DNA of 5,685 nucleotides. It comes from CAZWRK01 sp964635875 (GTDB taxonomy: Bacteria; Pseudomonadota; Gammaproteobacteria; Burkholderiales; Aquaspirillaceae). Position 1 is the first letter of the stretch. Each line of letters opens with the position of its first letter. The stretch spans positions 1 to 5,685 of the forward strand of contig CAZWRK010000206.1 of NCBI GenBank assembly GCA_964635875.1, in the 5' to 3' direction. The translations under genes and the position numbers were made by a program. A model generated the notes under the pieces. It saw only the letters and a program-made list of their open reading frames with translations. It was not told the origin of the DNA and did no database searches. Positions 1 to 4,707 of the stretch are shown here, one piece after another.

Positions 1-391
1 CGGAGCCGGTGTGTGGTTCGGTCAGGCAGAAGCAGCCGAGTTTTTCACCGCGCGCGAGGGGTTTGAGCCACGTTTCTTTTTGCGCGTCGGTGCCGTATTT
101 GTTGGGGATGCCGCAGGCGAGGGAGTTTTGAACGCTGACGATGGTCGAGGTCGCACCATCTCCGGCGGCAATTTCTTCGATGGCGAGCACGAGGCTCATA
201 TAGTCCATACCCGCGCCGCCCCATTCGGTCGGGACGACCATGCCGAGCGCGCCGAGTTCGCCGAGTTCTTTGAGGGCTTCGGCGGGGAAGGTGTGATTGC
301 GATCCCATTCGGCGGCAAAGGGGGCAAGGCGTTCTTGGGCGAAATCGCGCATGGCGTCGCGGATCATTTCTTGTTCTTGTGTCAGTATCAT
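1..391 (-). CDS. Acyl-CoA dehydrogenase, N-terminal 130 residues (partial, runs off the left edge)
   Basis: Flavoenzyme of the acyl-CoA dehydrogenase family, which in general oxidises an acyl-CoA to the 2-enoyl-CoA and passes electrons to ETF in the cytoplasm. Seen here: an all-helical N-terminal domain beginning MILTQEQEMIRDAMRDFA, the conserved LGALGMVVPTEWGGAGMD segment (about residues 46-63), and CFCLTEPHTGS at 120-130. The last is the start of family signature 1 (LTE-x2-x-GS-D), where the FAD-binding beta domain begins. About two thirds of a usual 380-residue protein lies outside the window. The ATG at 391 is preceded by GGAG with an 8-nt spacer and gives the usual family N-terminus. The frame is open further upstream, but the extra residues are arginine-rich and unlike the family. 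The substrate (short, branched or medium chain) cannot be told from this part. It lies downstream of the chemoreceptor gene on the same strand, with a 178-bp spacer that argues against simple co-transcription. Confidence 0.93.
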   Translation of the reverse strand, partial: MILTQEQEMIRDAMRDFAQERLAPFAAEWDRNHTFPAEALKELGELGALGMVVPTEWGGAGMDYMSLVLAIEEIAAGDGATSTIVSVQNSLACGIPNKYGTDAQKETWLKPLARGEKLGCFCLTEPHTGS

Positions 392-405
392 TTTGATGTC
401 TCCAT

Positions 406-431
406 AAAACCGCCGCCTGCGTGGGCGGCGG
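406..431 (-). terminator. GC-rich hairpin plus short U-tract, directly upstream of the acyl-CoA dehydrogenase RBS
   Basis: On the minus strand CCGCCGCC (431-424), a 6-nt loop and GGCGGCGG (417-410) form a perfect 8-bp G/C stem, followed by TTTT (409-406). This is the form of an intrinsic terminator with a short U-run. It ends only 15 nt before the ATG at 391, and the next bases (TGGAG) are the ribosome binding site. It may end transcription from the chemoreceptor gene, or act as an attenuator in the dehydrogenase leader. On the plus strand no T-run follows. Confidence 0.6.
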
Positions 432-437
432 CTGTTT

Positions 438-460
438 CCTGATCTCGCGTGGAGTTCAGG
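438..460 (-). other. Leader hairpin that could compete with the adjacent terminator
   Basis: CCTGA (438-442) and TCAGG (456-460) are complementary. On the minus-strand transcript the upstream segment CCGCCTG (463-457) could also pair with CAGGCGG (419-413), which contains most of the 3' arm of the terminator at 406-431. Mutually exclusive pairing of this kind is what an attenuator needs. The segments are short and G/C-rich, so chance is a real alternative. No leader peptide with a convincing start is visible. Confidence 0.25.
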
Positions 461-503
461 CGGTGTGCGCTCGTGACACACACCAAAGAGCACAAAAGAT
501 ACC

Positions 504-529
504 TTGCGTGCACCAATCTGGTCACGCAA
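504..529. repeat. Inverted repeat TTGCGTG-N12-CACGCAA
   Basis: Perfect 7-bp arms (504-510 and 523-529) flank 12 bases that themselves contain a short CCA/TGG pairing. It lies 41 bp past the end of the chemoreceptor gene and 113 bp before the dehydrogenase start. It could be an operator for the dehydrogenase, or a hairpin in the 3' end of the chemoreceptor transcript. No clear U-run follows on the minus strand, so it is not a typical terminator. I see no gene in the whole 392-569 spacer. Confidence 0.4.
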
Positions 530-569
530 AAACCAAGCAAGCGCTCGACTTTTTTGCAACAGGGCGCGT

Positions 570-2201
570 TTAGTCGAGCTTGAACTGCATCACCACCCCT
601 TGCAGCTCGCCCGCAAGGTCTTCCATCAAGCCCGCCGATTGCGCGGTTTGTAGGGCGGCGGTGCTGGTTTCTTCCGTCATTTGCGTGACCCGTTCAACCC
701 GCTCGGCAATGCTGGCGCTGGCATGTTTTTGCTCGGATAAAGCGTAAGCAATGGTTTGGAAGCGCTCGCGCACCTGCTGGCTGGTGTGGCGAATGTCGTG
801 CATGGTTTGGCCTGCGCCTTGCGCATGTTGCACGCCGATATGCGCTTGATCGGTCAGATGCCGCACCCCTTCGCCCACTTCGCGGCTGCTGCTTTGCATT
901 CCGTGCACGATGTGAGTGATGTCGGCGGTCGATTGCGTGGTGCGTTCGGACAATTTGCGCACTTCGTCCGCCACCACCGCAAAGCCGCGTCCGGCTTCGC
1001 CTGCGCGTGCGGCTTCAATCGCGGCATTCAGGGCGAGCAAATTGGTTTGGTCGGCGACTTCGCGAATCATGCTCACCATGTCTGAAATTTGCTCGGATTG
1101 GGTTTCGAGGGCGTCGGTGAGGGTGCGCGAGCTTTGCACCGCCTGCGCCATCGACTGAATGTTGTCGGCGACGCCCAAAATCACATGCTGACCGGTTTCG
1201 GCCAAGGTCGCCGCATGATGGACATCATTTAACGCGGCATCGGCGTGATCGGTGACTTGGCCAATGCTGACGGTCATTTCTTCGACTGAAGCGGCCATTT
1301 CGTTGGCGGCCTCGGTTTGGAAGCGCGCGCTTTTTGCGACTTGCTCCGAAGCGGCGGCCAGTTCACAGGCGGTGCTGGATAAATGCGCGGTCATGGCATG
1401 AATGCGCCGTAGGAGCGCGCGCAAGGTGTCTTGCATCACCGCCATCGAAGCAATCATGCTGTGGGTGTCGCCGTGGCGCACGGGCAGCGCTTGCGAGACA
1501 TCGCCGCTGGCAATCCGTTGCGCGGCTTCCAAAACATCATGCGGTTCGCCGCCCAGCTGGTGGCGGAGCTGCTGAATCGTCAAAAACCCGAGTCCCCCAC
1601 CCAAGATCAGCCCCAGCATTAGCAGACCGATCGACACTTTTTGGGCGTGTTCCGACTCGGCTTGTGCGGCGGTAAATTCGCGCTCGGCTTCTTTAAGCTG
1701 TAAATCGACCAAATCGGAGATACGGGCCGACACCGGATCAATCGCCGGATACAGGGTGTGGTCGGCAAAGCGGGCAAGGCCTTCGCTGTCGGCTTGTCGA
1801 ATCAGGGTTTCGAGCTGTTGCACGGCGACATCGGCCGATTGCATGACACGGCTGGCCTGTTCGGCCAGTCGCGCTTCTTCGGGGGTGAGCTGGGTGGCTT
1901 GATAATCCTGCCATTGCTGGTGAATGGTTTTTTGTGCCTCGGCAATCGCCTCGAGGGCGGCGGGCGGGTGCAGTGCGCCGGAGCGGAGTTTGTGGGTGGT
2001 ATCGACGATATTGACCGCATAACGGTCGGCGACCCATTTCAGCTGGCGTAGCGGTACCACGCGATCGTGATAGGTGCTGGCAAAGTCCGCCATGATTTGT
2101 CGTTGACTCGACAGGCCTAACACACTCATGCCGACAGAAATCGTGAGCAGAACCCCGACCATCATGCCGAGTCGTTGCCCGATTGTGGCTGTTGAAAACA
2201 C
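570..2201 (-). CDS. Methyl-accepting chemotaxis protein (transmembrane chemoreceptor)
   Basis: Inner-membrane chemoreceptor of 543 aa that should control CheA through CheW. Domains in order: short cytoplasmic N-terminus; TM1 about 11-32; a helical periplasmic region about 33-188, whose size fits a four-helix-bundle sensor; TM2 about 189-209 (VSIGLLMLGLILGGGLGF); HAMP about 210-262 starting with LGGEP (216-220); signalling domain about 268-543. The hairpin tip, LNAAIEAARAGEAGRGFAVV (391-410), matches the family almost perfectly. Glu pairs at 307-308 and 510-511 are possible methylation sites. The C-terminus (VVMQFKLD) has no NWETF-type CheR/CheB tether. The start is GTG, preceded by a strong AGGAGG with a 4-nt spacer; the next in-frame ATGs (codons 13 and 14) would cut into TM1. 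No other chemotaxis gene is present. The gene diverges from amt and may share its regulatory region. The ligand cannot be predicted from the sequence. Confidence 0.96.
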   Translation of the reverse strand: MFSTATIGQRLGMMVGVLLTISVGMSVLGLSSQRQIMADFASTYHDRVVPLRQLKWVADRYAVNIVDTTHKLRSGALHPPAALEAIAEAQKTIHQQWQDYQATQLTPEEARLAEQASRVMQSADVAVQQLETLIRQADSEGLARFADHTLYPAIDPVSARISDLVDLQLKEAEREFTAAQAESEHAQKVSIGLLMLGLILGGGLGFLTIQQLRHQLGGEPHDVLEAAQRIASGDVSQALPVRHGDTHSMIASMAVMQDTLRALLRRIHAMTAHLSSTACELAAASEQVAKSARFQTEAANEMAASVEEMTVSIGQVTDHADAALNDVHHAATLAETGQHVILGVADNIQSMAQAVQSSRTLTDALETQSEQISDMVSMIREVADQTNLLALNAAIEAARAGEAGRGFAVVADEVRKLSERTTQSTADITHIVHGMQSSSREVGEGVRHLTDQAHIGVQHAQGAGQTMHDIRHTSQQVRERFQTIAYALSEQKHASASIAERVERVTQMTEETSTAALQTAQSAGLMEDLAGELQGVVMQFKLD

Positions 2202-2251
2202 GCTTCCTCCTCTTGTGGGTTAAGTGCTGTGGTGTATGCACAAAAACAGGG

Positions 2252-2268
2252 AGCAAGAACCGCACCGT
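2252..2268 (-). promoter_or_regulatory. Candidate sigma-54 (-24/-12) promoter for the chemoreceptor gene
   Basis: On the minus strand ACGGTGCGGTTCTTGCT has GG (2266-2265), exactly 10 bases, then GC (2254-2253), with a perfect TTGC -12 element. The -24 element is weaker (GGTGC rather than GGCAC). The predicted start is near 2241, giving a leader of about 40 nt before the GTG at 2201. I found no convincing sigma-28 or sigma-70 promoter for this gene. The correct spacing and position support it; the imperfect -24 half lowers confidence. Confidence 0.4.
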
Positions 2269-2319
2269 GTCGGGTCGTGAGGACGAAAAAAAATGGCAAA
2301 ACCATATTTATGAGTGAAA

Positions 2320-2332
2320 TAAAGTGTTGATC
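2320..2332 (-). promoter_or_regulatory. Candidate IHF site between NtrC-like box and chemoreceptor promoter
   Basis: The minus strand reads GATCAACACTTTA, matching the known IHF core WATCAANNNNTTR except for the first base. An A/T-rich stretch (about 2285-2325) lies beside it. It sits between the NtrC-like box at 2340-2356 and the -24/-12 candidate at 2252-2268, where a DNA-bending site is expected in enhancer-dependent promoters. The IHF consensus is loose and occurs often by chance. Confidence 0.35.
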
Positions 2333-2339
2333 GGGTGAG

Positions 2340-2356
2340 GGCACCGATTTGGTGCG
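2340..2356. promoter_or_regulatory. NtrC-like enhancer box (chemoreceptor side)
   Basis: The sequence GGCACCGATTTGGTGCG matches the known NtrC dyad TGCACCA-N3-TGGTGCA at 11 of 14 informative positions, including the core GCACC...TGGTGC. Its centre (2348) lies about 107 bp upstream of the predicted chemoreceptor start and about 175 bp upstream of the predicted amt start, so it could serve either side. The next box is centred 98 bp away. Confidence 0.55.
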
Positions 2357-2363
2357 GTGCTTG

Positions 2364-2378
2364 GCGCGATTGTCGCGC
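2364..2378. repeat. Perfect palindrome GCGCGA-N3-TCGCGC
   Basis: Six-bp arms (2364-2369 and 2373-2378) around TTG, just inside the NtrC-like box at 2340-2356. It could be an extra operator in the divergent regulatory region or a chance G/C palindrome. No known consensus comes to mind. Confidence 0.3.
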
Positions 2379-2410
2379 GTGATGCCGATTTACTTCTGCG
2401 TGGGTGTGAG

Positions 2411-2437
2411 AAAAATGCGCCACGGGGACGCATTTTT
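2411..2437. repeat. Symmetrical A/T-flanked hairpin between the two divergent promoters
   Basis: AAAAATGCG (2411-2419) and CGCATTTTT (2429-2437) are perfect 9-bp complements around a 9-nt loop. With A-run and T-run on either side it resembles a weak bidirectional terminator, although no gene ends here. It directly abuts the NtrC-like box at 2438-2454. It could insulate the two divergent promoters, end a short unannotated transcript, or be a protein-binding dyad. Confidence 0.45.
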
Positions 2438-2454
2438 TGCACCAACATGGTGGT
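2438..2454. promoter_or_regulatory. NtrC-like enhancer box (amt side)
   Basis: The sequence TGCACCAACATGGTGGT matches TGCACCA-N3-TGGTGCA at 12 of 14 informative positions, with a perfect left half. Its centre (2446) is about 77 bp upstream of the predicted amt transcription start, within the usual range for an NtrC enhancer. With the strong -24/-12 promoter downstream this is the expected arrangement for a nitrogen-starvation gene. Confidence 0.65.
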
Positions 2455-2476
2455 GTGTGAATAAATTGTTTATTTA

Positions 2477-2489
2477 TTTCAATGTGTTG
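2477..2489 (+). promoter_or_regulatory. Candidate IHF site between enhancer and amt promoter
   Basis: TTTCAATGTGTTG matches the IHF core WATCAANNNNTTR except at the second base and is preceded by an A/T-rich tract (about 2460-2479). It lies between the NtrC-like box (2438-2454) and the -24 element (2498-2499), the position where IHF bends DNA in many sigma-54 promoters. The position adds weight to a loose consensus. Confidence 0.45.
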
Positions 2490-2495
2490 TAATTT

Positions 2496-2512
2496 TGGGC
2501 ACTGTGCTTGCT
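2496..2512 (+). promoter_or_regulatory. Sigma-54 (-24/-12) promoter of the ammonium transporter gene
   Basis: TGGGCACTGTGCTTGCT matches the RpoN consensus YTGGCACGRNNNTTGCW at all but two of the defined positions. GG is at 2498-2499, then exactly 10 bases, then GC at 2510-2511. Transcription should start near 2523, giving a leader of about 34 nt with the AGGAGG site at 2544-2549. Control of ammonium transporter genes by RpoN and NtrC is well known in proteobacteria. Confidence 0.8.
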
Positions 2513-2556
2513 TATGGTGCGCCTCAAGTTTAAGACTGCACTGAGGAGGGACATCG

Positions 2557-3618
2557 ATGACTGCCACTTACTCCGCAAATGATGTGTTATTCATTTTGCT
2601 GGGCGCGATTATGATTTTGGCGATGCACGCCGGTTTTGCTTTTTTAGAGCTGGGCACGGTGCGCAAAAAGAACCAAGTCAATGCGCTGGTAAAAATTTTG
2701 ACGGATTTTGGCGTGTCCGCGCTGGCGTATTTCTTTGTCGGTTACAGCGTGGCGTATGGTGTGAACTTCTTCTCTTCGGCGCAGGCGCTCACCGCCAATC
2801 ATGGCTATGAGTTGGTGAAATTCTTCTTCTTGCTGACTTTTGCGGCGGCGATTCCGGCGATTATTTCGGGCGGGATTGCGGAACGCGCGCGTTTTCATCC
2901 ACAAACCATCGCCACCTGTATCTTGGTCGGCTTGGTGTATCCCTTCTTTGAAGGCATCGCGTGGAACGGGCATTTTGGGTTGCAAGATTGGTTACTGCAG
3001 CAATTTGGCGCGAACTTCCACGATTTTGCCGGTTCGGTCGTGGTGCACGCGGTGGGCGGTTGGATTGGTTTGGCGGCGGTGCTGCATTTAGGCGCGCGTC
3101 GGGGTCGCTACAGCCGTGAAGGTCATGTGGCCGCACATCCGCCGTCTTCGATTCCGTTTTTGGCCTTGGGCGCGTGGATTCTGATTGTTGGCTGGTTTGG
3201 TTTTAACGTGATGAGCGCGCAAAAAGTCGAAGGCATTAGCGGTTTGGTCGCCATGAATTCGCTGATGGCGATGGTCGGCGGCACCTTGGTCGCGATGGTT
3301 TTGGGCAAGAATGACCCCGGCTTTATCCACAACGGCCCCTTGGCTGGTTTGGTCGCAGTGTGCGCCGGTTCGGATGTCATGCACCCGATTGGGGCATTGG
3401 TGGTGGGCGCGTTGGCCGGTGCGATTTTTGTGTGGATGTTNNNNNNNNNNNNNNNNNNNNNNNNNNNNNNNNNNNNNNNNNNNNNNNNNNNNNNNNNNNN
3501 NNNNNNNNNNNNNNNNNNNNNNNNNNNNNNNNNNNNNNNNGAAGAAGAGGAATTCAACGGCGCAGATTTGTCGATCCACAAAATTACCGCCTCGCCTGAG
3601 CGCGAAACCCACTGGTAA
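2557..3618 (+). CDS. amt: Ammonium transporter, Amt family (interrupted by a 100-N assembly gap)
   Basis: Inner-membrane ammonium channel, normally a trimer regulated by the PII protein GlnK. No cleavable signal is apparent: TM1 starts near residue 8. Family marks before the gap: FLELGTVRKKNQVN (29-42); FFLLTFAAAIPAIISGGIAER (90-110), with the phenylalanine-gate region; HDFAGSVVVH (155-164), with the conserved Asp156 and the first pore His164; GWFGFN (212-217); GALVVGALAGAIFVWM ending at 294. After the gap comes a charged cytoplasmic tail with the family-typical ADLSIHK pattern and the TAA. Start: ATG after AGGAGG with a 7-nt spacer. The second pore histidine and about three membrane helices should lie in the gap. 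The frame is kept across 100 N, but comparison with AmtB suggests some 80-90 residues are missing, so the true gap is probably larger. No glnK is seen next to it. Confidence 0.95.
   Translation: MTATYSANDVLFILLGAIMILAMHAGFAFLELGTVRKKNQVNALVKILTDFGVSALAYFFVGYSVAYGVNFFSSAQALTANHGYELVKFFFLLTFAAAIPAIISGGIAERARFHPQTIATCILVGLVYPFFEGIAWNGHFGLQDWLLQQFGANFHDFAGSVVVHAVGGWIGLAAVLHLGARRGRYSREGHVAAHPPSSIPFLALGAWILIVGWFGFNVMSAQKVEGISGLVAMNSLMAMVGGTLVAMVLGKNDPGFIHNGPLAGLVAVCAGSDVMHPIGALVVGALAGAIFVWMXXXXXXXXXXXXXXXXXXXXXXXXXXXXXXXXXXEEEEFNGADLSIHKITASPERETHW
3441..3540. other. Assembly gap of 100 N inside the ammonium transporter gene
   Basis: Exactly 100 unknown bases, a common placeholder length for a gap of unknown size. 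Both flanks encode Amt protein in the right order, so the contig join is supported. The flanks require a missing length of 1 modulo 3, which 100 meets, but many other lengths would too. Confidence 0.98.
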
Positions 3619-3625
3619 ACCGATG

Positions 3626-3675
3626 GCGGGCAGTGGCAGAAAAGAAGGTTTCTTTGCCACTGCCTGCACGTTTTT
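3626..3675 (+). terminator. Intrinsic terminator of the ammonium transporter gene
   Basis: A long hairpin: outer arms GCGGGCAGTGGC (3626-3637) and GCCACTGCCTGC (3656-3667) pair over 12 bp with one G-U. An inner AAAGAA/TTCTTT helix (3641-3646 with 3650-3655) closes on a GGT loop. TTTTT follows at 3671-3675. It begins 8 bp past the amt stop codon. It also lies just past the end of the convergent EamA gene, but has no T-run in that direction. Confidence 0.85.
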
Positions 3676-3685
3676 GCGGGGCGGT

Positions 3686-4588
3686 TTATGTGCGGCGACT
3701 CACCAATAACACCCCCGCGACCACAAACGCCGCCCCGATGATTTGCGATGTTGAAATCGGTTCGTCGAGTAGGCTCCAGCTAAAGAAAATCGTCAGAATC
3801 GGCCCGAGGGTGCCAATCAACACCGCCCGCGCCGCGCCAATGCGACGAATCGCTGCCGACTGCCAGAAGATCGGCAACACCGTCGAAAACAAGGCCATCC
3901 CCGCGCAATACAGGTAAATCGGCAGCGGTTGCACCAAGGCGGATAACGGCTGCGAAACGAAGAAATGCACCTGCGTTGCTGCCGCAGAAACCAACAAGGC
4001 TAGGGTGGAAAACCGCACCGACCCGAGTCGATGAATCGCCACTTCGGCACCGGCGCTATACATCGCATAGAGCAACGCCGAGCCAAACACACACGCCGCC
4101 CCAATCAGCACCGTATTCACCTCGCCGCTGATCTTGAGGTCGTGAAAAAATGCAAAGCCAATCCCGATATACGACAGCAGCACTGCCCCGATCACGCGCC
4201 GCTCTAAGGCTTTGCCCATAAACAACACCCCGATCAAAATGGTCAGCGTCGGGTACGTGAATAGAATCAGGCGCTCCAGCCCCGCCGAAATATAGTACAG
4301 GCCGATAAAGTCCAAAATGCTCGAACCGTAGTAGCCGACCAAGCCCAGCCCGCCCAATAGCCACAGGTCGCGGCGCGTTAGCGCAGGCCCCGCGCGCAAG
4401 GCCGAAAACCCCGCGATGACAAACAGCGGAATCGAAAACATCATCCGCATCGACAGCAAAGTGACCGCCTCGACCGAGGCCGCCGCATAGGCCAATTTGA
4501 CGAAAATCGCTTTGAATGAAAACCCAAAAGCCGCTAGCGCGGCCAACCCAATCCCGATTCGTTCTGGCGACCCATTTTTCCACAACAT
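3686..4588 (-). CDS. EamA/DMT-superfamily membrane transporter
   Basis: Inner-membrane protein of 300 aa, the usual length for EamA-type drug/metabolite transporters, which mostly export small metabolites. About ten membrane segments are visible, near 11-31, 38-61, 76-97, 104-124, 131-149, 158-180, 191-211, 222-245, 251-271 and 280-297, in two tandem EamA repeats. Typical features are the first-repeat AFGFSFKAIFVKLAY start, YPTLTILIGVLFMGKALERR (112-131) and, in the second repeat, GPILTIFFSWSLLDEP (262-277) followed by IIGAAFVVAGVLLV. The ATG at 4588 has only a weak, distant AGGG upstream (12 nt), so the start is less certain than the frame. It is divergent from a LysR-type regulator, which probably controls it, and convergent with amt. 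The substrate cannot be inferred. Confidence 0.93.
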   Translation of the reverse strand: MLWKNGSPERIGIGLAALAAFGFSFKAIFVKLAYAAASVEAVTLLSMRMMFSIPLFVIAGFSALRAGPALTRRDLWLLGGLGLVGYYGSSILDFIGLYYISAGLERLILFTYPTLTILIGVLFMGKALERRVIGAVLLSYIGIGFAFFHDLKISGEVNTVLIGAACVFGSALLYAMYSAGAEVAIHRLGSVRFSTLALLVSAAATQVHFFVSQPLSALVQPLPIYLYCAGMALFSTVLPIFWQSAAIRRIGAARAVLIGTLGPILTIFFSWSLLDEPISTSQIIGAAFVVAGVLLVSRRT

Positions 4589-4610
4589 AAACAGCGCATT
4601 CCCTTGATGA

Positions 4611-4640
4611 TTGATCCGGCGTTTGAGGGTGTGGAATGAT
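4611..4640 (+). promoter_or_regulatory. Candidate sigma-70 promoter of the LysR-type gene
   Basis: TTGATC (4611-4616), an 18-bp spacer and AATGAT (4635-4640) give 4 or more of 6 matches to each element. Its -10 overlaps the -10 proposed for the divergent EamA promoter, so the two would compete. The predicted start falls in the 4641-4652 palindrome, which would suit autorepression. Confidence 0.3.
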
Positions 4641-4665
4641 GCAAAGCTTTGCGGCCTGATGACAA
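4636..4665 (-). promoter_or_regulatory. Candidate sigma-70 promoter of the EamA gene
   Basis: On the minus strand TTGTCA (4665-4660), an 18-bp spacer and CATCAT (4641-4636) match the -35 (5 of 6) and -10 (4 of 6) elements. The predicted start is near 4629, about 41 nt before the ATG. The 12-bp palindrome at 4641-4652 lies in the spacer and touches the -10, where a bound regulator would affect transcription. Confidence 0.4.
4641..4652. promoter_or_regulatory. Perfect palindrome GCAAAGCTTTGC, likely operator of the divergent LysR/EamA pair
   Basis: A perfect 12-bp dyad in the 119-bp spacer between the divergent EamA and LysR-type genes. LysR-type proteins usually bind dyads in exactly this position, next to the gene they regulate and their own promoter. 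It does not fit the classic T-N11-A form exactly, so the match to the family rests on position and symmetry. Confidence 0.5.
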
Positions 4666-4707
4666 TTGGCCTTTTCCTTAACCTTCGTTCGTGAAAGCCG
4701 AATCCTT

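Noticed and set aside
11..442. Plus-strand open frame of 143 codons opposite the acyl-CoA dehydrogenase
   Set aside because: It is the reverse shadow of a clear acyl-CoA dehydrogenase coding sequence in GC-rich DNA.
462..484. GGTGTG/CACACC inverted repeat in the chemoreceptor/dehydrogenase spacer
   Set aside because: Low-complexity GT/CA runs with only 6-bp arms; too weak to list as a feature.
2262..2278. Third NtrC-like half-site overlapping the chemoreceptor promoter candidate
   Set aside because: Only the left half (GCACC) is good; the right half fails at most positions and it overlaps the -24 element.
2220..2400. Sigma-28 (FliA) promoter for the chemoreceptor gene
   Set aside because: TAAA-like -35 elements exist on the minus strand, but none is followed at the right distance by anything close to GCCGATAA.
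2220..2567. 115-codon minus-strand open frame across the chemoreceptor/amt spacer
   Set aside because: It covers the amt start, its ribosome binding site and the sigma-54 promoter, and its His/Cys-rich composition resembles no protein family. It is an accidental open frame.
2557..3618. Reading the Amt gene as a natural deletion or fusion because of its short length
   Set aside because: The short length comes from the 100-N gap; both flanks are normal Amt sequence in the expected order.
3619..3685. A linked glnK gene after amt
   Set aside because: Only 67 bp, filled by the terminator, separates amt from the convergent EamA gene; no PII-like sequence is present in the window.
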